NCBI GenBank assembly: GCA_030040475.1
Contig: JASHTQ010000680.1
Coordinates: forward strand, 1-5,636
Direction: 5' to 3'
Source: Streptosporangiaceae bacterium
Lineage (GTDB): Bacteria > Actinomycetota > Actinomycetes > Streptosporangiales > Streptosporangiaceae
DNA: 5,636 nt
The notes beneath the pieces are model-generated. The model made no database searches and was not told the origin of the DNA. It saw only the letters and a program-made list of their open reading frames with translations. The position numbers were made by a program, and so were the translations under genes. This document shows, piece by piece, positions 1 through 4,303 of this stretch. Within the stretch, counting starts at the first letter, position 1. Each line of letters begins with the position of its first letter.

Positions 1-40
1 GGGGCGCACCGGACGTGCCGATACGCAGCTACCGACATCG

Positions 41-46
41 GGAGGG
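41..46 (+). promoter_or_regulatory. Shine-Dalgarno deciding the start at 54
   Basis: GGAGGG is followed by 7 bases and then ATG. This favours the ATG at 54 over the in-frame GTG at 15. Confidence 0.7.
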
Positions 47-53
47 ACCGTCA

Positions 54-521
54 ATGGTCGAAACATCGCAGGGCCGGTCACGGCCTGCGCACAGCATCGA
101 GCGGCCGGCAGGGACCGGCTGGGCCGGCTGGGGACCCGCCAGCGGCATCGCGTTCGTGGTCTTCTTCGTGGGGACCTCGTTCATGAGCGGCACGCCGGAC
201 ACCAACGCATCGAATTCGGCGTGGACCGCCTGGTTCGCGAGCGCCTCGCACCGGGACCTGCTGCTCGCGACCGGCTTCACCGGGCTCGTGGCAGCGCTGG
301 CCCTGATGTCGTTCACCGCGAACATCTGGACCCGCATCGGCCTCGCTCTGCAGGCCAGGGCAGTCGGCGCATTCGGCCGGGGGCTGACTATCTTCAGCCT
401 GATCGTGGCCGTGTTCACCGTGTTCGCCTTCGAGTTCTTCCCGGTACTCGCGCCGCTGATCTGGGTGCTCACCATCAGCGTCGTGTTGATCCGCCGGCCT
501 GCACTCGTCCGCGCGGCTTAG
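54..521 (+). CDS. Small four-helix integral membrane protein, unknown function
   Basis: A 155-residue protein I cannot assign to a named function. After a polar N-terminus of about 24 residues there are four hydrophobic stretches, at roughly residues 26-46, 67-90, 108-126 and 130-147, so it should sit in the cytoplasmic membrane. The segment between helices 1 and 2 (PDTNASNSAWTAWFASASHR, residues 48-67) resembles a loop I associate with uncharacterised actinobacterial membrane proteins (aspartate/serine-rich, then W..(Y/W)(Y/F)A.S.HR); that resemblance is from memory. I chose the ATG at 54 because GGAGGG at 41-46 lies 7 bases upstream. The frame is also open back to a GTG at 15, which would add 13 residues and has no good ribosome site in view. 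The next gene starts 10 bases after this stop, so the two are probably cotranscribed. Real gene: confident. Function: unknown. Confidence 0.8.
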   Translation: MVETSQGRSRPAHSIERPAGTGWAGWGPASGIAFVVFFVGTSFMSGTPDTNASNSAWTAWFASASHRDLLLATGFTGLVAALALMSFTANIWTRIGLALQARAVGAFGRGLTIFSLIVAVFTVFAFEFFPVLAPLIWVLTISVVLIRRPALVRAA

Positions 522-531
522 GGGAACGGAA

Positions 532-777
532 ATGGACGCTGCCCTGACGATGCTCGACTGCCCGGCGTACATGAACGCGCACGGGACGATCCGGTGCGGC
601 CTCCCCGCCGTGGTGGAGTATCGCTACACGATGGAATCAACGGACGGGCCGCTGGAGAGCGCGAAGATCAGGTGCTCGGGCGGTCATGTGTTCAACGGGC
701 CGATAGAGTCGCTGACCTGGGATAAGCACCAGGTAGCCGCCGCCCCCGCCGCGAGGGTCGGCCGACAGGAACACTGA
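532..777 (+). CDS. Small conserved actinobacterial protein with possible Cys/His metal site
   Basis: An 81-residue soluble protein without a known function. The N-terminal part carries CP at residues 10-11, RCGLPA at 21-26, and then STDGPLESAKIRCSGGHVFNGPIESL at about 36-61, given here only as landmarks. Cys10, Cys22, Cys48 and His52 are spaced like a small zinc-ribbon or treble-clef-like site, which is inference. I recall short Streptomyces hypothetical proteins with the same RCGLPA and DGP.E..KI.C..GH.F.GP motifs, which suggests a conserved lineage-specific family. The C-terminal 15 or so residues are Ala/Arg-rich and probably disordered. GGGGA at 521-525 lies 6 bases before the ATG, overlapping the upstream stop region. 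An internal ATG at 550 would leave the Cys motifs intact but has poorer support. It is very likely made from the same transcript as the membrane protein upstream. Confidence 0.75.
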   Translation: MDAALTMLDCPAYMNAHGTIRCGLPAVVEYRYTMESTDGPLESAKIRCSGGHVFNGPIESLTWDKHQVAAAPAARVGRQEH

Positions 778-786
778 TGCGCGATG

Positions 787-826
787 TGGATGCCGCGTTC
801 ATGCAGGTGCTTGAGCGCGGCATCCG
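787..826. terminator. Hairpin between convergent genes, probable bidirectional terminator
   Basis: GGATGCCGCG at 788-797 and CGCGGCATCC at 816-825 are perfect 10-base inverted repeats. Pairing continues inwards (T798-G815 wobble, then T799-A814, C800-G813, A801-T812), giving a 14-pair stem with a 10-base loop. It starts 10 bases after the plus-strand stop at 777 and lies 38 bases beyond the minus-strand stop at 864, exactly where both converging transcripts must end. There is no U-tract on either side, which is common for actinobacterial terminators. The structure is read directly from the sequence; the terminator role is inferred. Confidence 0.65.
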
Positions 827-863
827 GGTCCTTTGACTCGCACCAGGCCAGCGGTGACAGGTC

Positions 864-1448
864 CTACTGGCCGAGGCGCCCGTCGATCCGCTCGCGCAGC
901 AGGTCAACGTGGCCCATGTGGCGGGCGTACTCCTCGATCATCCCGACCAGCACCTCGCGCAGCGACATCTGCCCGCCGCCGCTGCCGTGGCGGTTGAGGG
1001 GGTCCTCGCCGGTGATGTCGAGACTGGGTGCCTCGGCCACGAACCGGGTGGCGAAGTCCGCCTCCGCGTACCATGCGTCCCACGCCTCCGCGACCACCCG
1101 AGGGTCGGGAACGGCGCCGTCGAAATCACCGTCACGGTCGGTCCCTGAGCAGTACAGCCGGGGCACGTCCTGCCCGGCCATCAGGACCCGGAACGTGTCA
1201 CGCTCCACCTCGGCCAGGTGCCGTACCAGCCCAAGCAGCGACATCGTCGACGGCTCGACCGACCGCCGCGCCATGGCGTCGGCGTCAAGGCCGGCGCACT
1301 TCATCTGCAGGGTGAGGCGCAGGCAGCGCAGGGACTCGGCCAGCGTGGTGCGCTCGTCGCCCAGCCTCTGCCGGTGTTCCCGCGGGTCGTCGTCGGACGG
1401 CTTGCCGTCCTCGGTGAACATGTCGGCTCGCCGGGTCGCTTCGCTCAT
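864..1448 (-). CDS. DinB/DUF664 family protein, putative metal-dependent (mycothiol-type) enzyme
   Basis: A 194-residue four-helix-bundle protein of the DinB superfamily, DUF664 branch. These proteins hold a divalent metal with three histidines, and some actinobacterial members are mycothiol-dependent transferases or isomerases; the substrate here is unknown. The three expected ligands are visible: His77 in PSTMSLLGLVRHLAEVER, and His177 and His180 in EEYARHMGHVDLLRERIDG near the C-terminus. The KCAGLD motif just after helix 1 (residues 50-55) is typical of the family. The start at 1448 is chosen because AGAGG (minus strand, plus-strand 1458-1462) lies 9 bases upstream; the ATG at 1457 would sit directly against that site. 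A later ATG at 1421 lacks a site. The first 30 residues are polar and probably disordered. It is the last gene of the minus-strand unit, 34 bases after the DUF1003 stop. Family: confident. Activity: not. Confidence 0.9.
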   Translation of the reverse strand: MSEATRRADMFTEDGKPSDDDPREHRQRLGDERTTLAESLRCLRLTLQMKCAGLDADAMARRSVEPSTMSLLGLVRHLAEVERDTFRVLMAGQDVPRLYCSGTDRDGDFDGAVPDPRVVAEAWDAWYAEADFATRFVAEAPSLDITGEDPLNRHGSGGGQMSLREVLVGMIEEYARHMGHVDLLRERIDGRLGQ

Positions 1449-1457
1449 GACTGCCAT

Positions 1458-1462
1458 CCTCT
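1458..1462 (-). promoter_or_regulatory. Shine-Dalgarno for the DinB/DUF664 gene
   Basis: AGAGG on the minus strand is 9 bases from the ATG at 1448 and 0 bases from the ATG at 1457, so it selects 1448 as the start. Confidence 0.6.
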
Positions 1463-1482
1463 GCGCTCTTAACGGACGGGGA

Positions 1483-2061
1483 TCAGGGCCTGCCGCTCTC
1501 CGCCGAAGCGGACGCGGTGCCCTGCGCACCTGACTGCCCATTGGGCGGCACGCTGGCCTCGGACGAGCCAGGCAACGGCTGGTCGGTCATCAGCCTTGCC
1601 AGCCGGGACAGCGAGCGCTCCAGGTCCTGCGTGGTGACCACATCGGCCAGCCCAAGGCGGACGGCGGCGAGTTCGCGGGCGAGGAACTCCGTGTCGGCCT
1701 GAGTCCGTGCCGCTACTTCCCTGTCACGTTCGATGCTTGCCCGGTCCCTGTCGTCCTGCCGGTTCTGAGCCAGCAGGATGAGCGGCGCCGCGTAAGCCGC
1801 CTGGGTCGAGAAGGCCAGGTTGAGCAGGATGAACGGGTACGGATCCCAGTGCTGGACGAAGCCGACGCTGTTCAGCACGATCCAGGCGATTACCAGGACC
1901 GTCTGCCAGAACAGGAAACGCCCGGTGCCGAGGAACCGCGCGATTGCCTCCGAGAAGCGCCCGAACGCGTCGGCGTCGTATCGGGCGCCCATGCGCGGGG
2001 TACCGCGCGGAACCGATAGATCGGCGCGCTCAAGAGGAAGGCGAAGGGAGATCCGTGACAT
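1483..2061 (-). CDS. DUF1003 family small membrane protein
   Basis: A 192-residue protein with the DUF1003 signature: FGRFSEAIARFLGTGRFLFWQ at about residues 33-53, then WDPYPFILLNLAFSTQAAYAAP at 72-93 and LILLAQNRQDDRDR at 94-107. There are two membrane helices, at roughly 50-68 and 76-98. They are followed by a charged helix (about 103-160) with coiled-coil character and a Ser/Gly/Ala/Pro-rich tail of about 30 residues that is likely disordered. The family's biochemical role is not established. AAGGGAGG (plus-strand 2069-2076) is 7 bases from the ATG, inside the last codons of the upstream MgtE-like gene, and only 3 bases separate that gene's stop from this start. This implies translational coupling and similar protein amounts. 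The constant company of MgtE_N/CBS proteins suggests a membrane partner for that protein, which is inference. Confidence 0.92.
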   Translation of the reverse strand: MSRISLRLPLERADLSVPRGTPRMGARYDADAFGRFSEAIARFLGTGRFLFWQTVLVIAWIVLNSVGFVQHWDPYPFILLNLAFSTQAAYAAPLILLAQNRQDDRDRASIERDREVAARTQADTEFLARELAAVRLGLADVVTTQDLERSLSRLARLMTDQPLPGSSEASVPPNGQSGAQGTASASAESGRP

Positions 2062-2064
2062 TTT

Positions 2065-3264
2065 CTAGCCTCCCTTGGTCCGCCAGTCCGCTGGCAGCAG
2101 GTGATCAAGTACGTCGTCCACGGTAACGGCGCCGAGCAGGTGGCCGTCGTCGTCGCACACCGCCACGCTGACAAGGTTGTAGGCGGCGAGCCGGGCTGCC
2201 AGCTCGCGCTCGGGCATGTCGGGCCGGACGAAGACGCTGCCCTCGATGCACTCCCCGATCTCGGTGGCGGGCGCCCGGCGAAGCAGCCGCTGGAATCCGA
2301 CGTTGCCGAGGTAGCGGCCGGTCGGCGTGACCATCGGCGGCTCGCACACGTACACCTGCACGGCCGTGGTAACCGGCGTATCCCGGTCCCTGACACGGGC
2401 GAGCACCTCGGCGACCGGCGTGACCGGCGGGAAGATGAGGGGCTGGGACGTCATCAGGCCGCCTGCCGTCGTCGCGTCGTAGCGCAGCAGCCGCCGCAAG
2501 TCCGCGGCCTGGATTGCCTTCATCGCCGACAGCAGTCGTTCACGCTGGTCGGTTGGCATCTCGGCCAGCAGGTCCGCGGCGTCGTCTGGCTGCATCTCCT
2601 CCAGCACGTCGGCGCTGCGCTCGAGCCCGAGTCCGGCCAGCAGCCGGATCTGGTCCTGTTCGGGCATCTCTTCCAGCAGGTCGGCCAGCTCCTCATCGTC
2701 CAGGGCGGCCGCGATCTGGCTGCGTCGGCTTTGCGGCAGGCCCTCGACGGCGGTGGCGAGATCGGCCGGCTTGAGCTCCCGCAGGCCGGCCAGCTGCTCG
2801 GCCTCCGGATCGGCCTGGAAGAGTTCCCGGTACCTGTCCCATGGCACGATCACCGGACCGCGGTGCAGCAGTCCCCGGCCGTGCGCGATGGCCACCGCCG
2901 AGACCTGCCAGCCAACCCGTGCCTGCTCGGCTGGGCTGATGGCGACATCGATGACGGTTCCGGCCTCGGTGCGCCGACCGTACAGGTCGGAGGCGAGCAT
3001 CTCTCCTGTCCGCCGGGTGAAGCGGTCCAAGTCAACGTTGCCGCCGCGCAGGTGCGCGCCGGCAACGGAGATCTCCGTAATCAGGCCGAGGTTGACGAAG
3101 ATCCGGCGCCGTTGCAACAGGACCACCAGCCCGAGCGCACGCGGCGGTTCACTGTCGGTGGCAGGCAGGATCACGACGTCGCGGATCCGGCCGATGAGCA
3201 GGTCCTCGCTGTCCAGCAGCGGACGGCCCTTCAGCCGTGAGGTGAATATCTGCGCGTCCGTCAC
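2065..3264 (-). CDS. Soluble MgtE_N/CBS-pair protein with PRC-barrel-like N-terminus
   Basis: A 399-residue protein related to the cytosolic half of the MgtE magnesium transporter. A beta-rich PRC-barrel-like region (about residues 5-80, with GRPLLDSEDLLIGRIRDVVI) is followed by a linking region to about 145. The MgtE_N superhelix (about 160-262) has repeats such as DEELADLLEEMPEQDQIRLL and QPDDAADLLAEMPTDQRERLL. TAGGLMT at 267-272 is the MgtE signature at the entry to the first CBS domain (about 270-330); the second CBS is about 335-392. The protein ends there: the C-terminal membrane domain of true MgtE (about 450 residues, five helices) is absent, so it cannot itself be a channel. MgtE_N and CBS domains bind Mg2+ and, in some proteins, adenine nucleotides, so a sensory or regulatory role is likely. 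A perfect AAGGAGGT lies 9 bases before a GTG start. It is the first gene of the three-gene minus-strand unit and is coupled to DUF1003. Confidence 0.92.
   Translation of the reverse strand: MTDAQIFTSRLKGRPLLDSEDLLIGRIRDVVILPATDSEPPRALGLVVLLQRRRIFVNLGLITEISVAGAHLRGGNVDLDRFTRRTGEMLASDLYGRRTEAGTVIDVAISPAEQARVGWQVSAVAIAHGRGLLHRGPVIVPWDRYRELFQADPEAEQLAGLRELKPADLATAVEGLPQSRRSQIAAALDDEELADLLEEMPEQDQIRLLAGLGLERSADVLEEMQPDDAADLLAEMPTDQRERLLSAMKAIQAADLRRLLRYDATTAGGLMTSQPLIFPPVTPVAEVLARVRDRDTPVTTAVQVYVCEPPMVTPTGRYLGNVGFQRLLRRAPATEIGECIEGSVFVRPDMPERELAARLAAYNLVSVAVCDDDGHLLGAVTVDDVLDHLLPADWRTKGG
2069..2076 (-). promoter_or_regulatory. Shine-Dalgarno of the DUF1003 gene inside the upstream gene's end
   Basis: AAGGGAGG on the minus strand, 7 bases before ATG 2061. 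It overlaps the final codons of the MgtE-like gene, so ribosomes finishing that gene are placed to restart here. Confidence 0.75.
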
Positions 3265-3273
3265 GGTCTGACA

Positions 3274-3281
3274 ACCTCCTT
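3274..3281 (-). promoter_or_regulatory. Consensus Shine-Dalgarno for the MgtE-like gene
   Basis: AAGGAGGT on the minus strand, 9 bases before GTG at 3264. A full anti-16S match suggests strong translation and fixes the GTG start. Confidence 0.8.
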
Positions 3282-3302
3282 GCAGGCGACCCGACCTGCA
3301 TC

Positions 3303-3308
3303 ATTATG
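3303..3308 (-). promoter_or_regulatory. Candidate -10 element for the MgtE-like/DUF1003/DinB unit
   Basis: CATAAT on the minus strand matches TATAAT at five of six bases and stands out in very GC-rich DNA. Transcription would start near 3296, leaving a leader of about 30 bases with the Shine-Dalgarno correctly placed. The -35 region (TCCTCA at 17-base spacing) matches TTGACA at only three positions. Confidence 0.4.
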
Positions 3309-3360
3309 GATTCAGCACGCCGGACTGAGGAGAGGGACTACCCCTGCAGACATCGGGCAA

Positions 3361-3375
3361 CCGGGCCCAAGCCGG
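3361..3375 (-). terminator. Weak hairpin after the methyltransferase stop
   Basis: CCGGGC at 3361-3366 and GCCGG at 3371-3375 pair with a one-base bulge around a CCAA loop, 4 bases beyond the stop codon at 3380-3382. The stem is short and has no U-tract, so it could be a minor terminator or chance in GC-rich DNA. Confidence 0.25.
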
Positions 3376-3379
3376 ACGG

Positions 3380-4141
3380 TCAGGGCTTGCGGGCAAGAGC
3401 GGTGTAAGTGGGAAGGTTAGCGGGAGAGGCTTGTGAGGCGCCTGGGGACCATTGGCCCAGGGGGGTTAGGCCCGGCGGAACCAGGTCCAGGCCGTGAAAG
3501 AACCGGGCGACTTCGGCTCTGGAGCGCAGGGTGATCTGGGTAGCGGAATGGGTGTTGTAGCTACGGGTCGCGGCAGTCTGCTGGTCGGGGTGGATATCGC
3601 TCGAGGCGTGGGCTATCGCGAGGTAGCTGCCGGAAGGGACCGCCTGCAGGTAGCGCGCGGTCAGCGCGTAAGGGTCATCGGAGTCCGGGATGAAGTGCAG
3701 CAGGCTGAGCATCATGACAGCCACCGGCCTGGTTAGATCCAGGACCGCGGACGCAGCGTCGAGGATCTTGTCCGCGTCGCGGGCGTCGGCCTCGACGTAT
3801 GCGCAGCGGCCGGCCGGGGCGCTGGTCAGCAGGGCCTGGGCGTGGGAAAGGACGATCGGGTCGTTGTCCACGTAGACGATGTGTGACTCGGGCGCGGCGC
3901 GCTGGGCCACCTGGTGGGTGTTGTTGGCGGTGGGCAGGCCCGTGCCGATGTCGAGGAACTGGCGTATGCCCAGGTCGGCGGCCAGGTAGTGCACGACGCT
4001 TGCGAGAAAAAGCCGGACGCTGCGGGCGACCTGGACCATGACCGGCATGGTGGCGAGGACCTCTTCTGCGGCCCGCCGGTCGGCGGCGAAGTTGTCCTTG
4101 CCGCCGAGCCAGTAGTCGTAGATGCGCGCCGGGTGGGCCAC
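3380..4141 (-). CDS. S-adenosyl methyltransferase, DUF574/Methyltransf_19 family
   Basis: A SAM-dependent methyltransferase-fold protein, 253 residues from the GTG at 4141. The family hallmark HPARIYDYWLGGKDNFAADR occupies residues 3-22. SAM-binding motif I is FLDIGTGLPT (62-71), the acidic end of the next strand is YVDND (90-94), EADARD (117-122) is the adenine-side loop, and MMLSLLHFIPD (143-153) and SYLAIAHASSD (172-182) are the later core strands. Methyl acceptors are unknown for most of this family, which is present in many copies in Streptomyces-like genomes. The start is uncertain. The GTG at 4141 has no Shine-Dalgarno, and the upstream frame is open to TAA at 4244-4246 and encodes a family-like AVTFDASVAHPARIYDY. 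The only other common start upstream is CTG at 4217-4219. The gene therefore probably starts earlier, at a non-standard codon, or carries a small N-terminal frameshift. Confidence 0.9.
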   Translation of the reverse strand: MAHPARIYDYWLGGKDNFAADRRAAEEVLATMPVMVQVARSVRLFLASVVHYLAADLGIRQFLDIGTGLPTANNTHQVAQRAAPESHIVYVDNDPIVLSHAQALLTSAPAGRCAYVEADARDADKILDAASAVLDLTRPVAVMMLSLLHFIPDSDDPYALTARYLQAVPSGSYLAIAHASSDIHPDQQTAATRSYNTHSATQITLRSRAEVARFFHGLDLVPPGLTPLGQWSPGASQASPANLPTYTALARKP

Positions 4142-4240
4142 GCTGGCGTCGAAGGTGACTGCGCGCGGCTTGTGCCCGTCGGGCGATGTCTGATCCTGCT
4201 CCGTCGTCGCCTCCGTCAGCGCGGCCGATATGTGTGAGTC

Positions 4241-4246
4241 ATGTTA
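4241..4246 (-). promoter_or_regulatory. Candidate -10 element for the methyltransferase
   Basis: TAACAT on the minus strand fits the actinobacterial TANNNT pattern and lies in the divergent gap to nadE. A GCGACG 17 bases upstream is a poor -35. Transcription would begin near 4234. Confidence 0.3.
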
Positions 4247-4290
4247 CGCAGGGCACGCCGCCCCGTCGCGTCCCAGGTGATGACGCGGCC

Positions 4291-4303
4291 TAGGCTGGAA
4301 GCG
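4291..4303 (+). promoter_or_regulatory. nadE: Candidate leaderless promoter of nadE
   Basis: TAGGCT at 4291-4296 fits TANNNT and is followed by 6 bases and then the GTG start at 4303, so transcription would begin at or beside the first base of the start codon. There is no convincing Shine-Dalgarno between them; GGAAG at 4297-4301 is too close. This is the standard layout of actinobacterial leaderless genes. No clear -35 is visible. Confidence 0.5.

Noticed and set aside
29..572. Minus-strand open frames opposite the four-helix membrane protein
   Set aside because: The plus-strand frame has clear membrane segments and a good ribosome site. The antisense frames are charged, repetitive shadows.
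784..1533. Plus-strand open frame of about 249 codons opposite the DinB gene
   Set aside because: The translation is Ser/Arg-rich low complexity without motifs. The minus strand carries the metal-binding DinB motifs, so this is a shadow.
2101..3240. Long plus-strand open frame opposite the MgtE-like gene (379 codons)
   Set aside because: It mirrors the codon pattern of a clearly recognisable gene on the other strand, has no domain-like sequence of its own, and is the usual antisense shadow in GC-rich DNA.
2065..3264. Naming the gene mgtE, a magnesium transporter
   Set aside because: The C-terminal membrane domain is missing, so a transporter call would be wrong even though the N-terminal domains match.
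3330..3358. GGGACTACCCC near the MgtE-like promoter as a DosR/DevR-type operator
   Set aside because: It has a GGGACT half-site, but the spacing to the CCC half is several bases shorter than the known palindrome and it is a single copy. Too weak to claim.
4229..4247. ATGTGTGAGTCAT region as a regulator-binding palindrome between the divergent genes
   Set aside because: Only the 7-base TGAGTCA core is symmetric and the flanks do not pair. I could not match it to an NAD-repressor operator such as NrtR.
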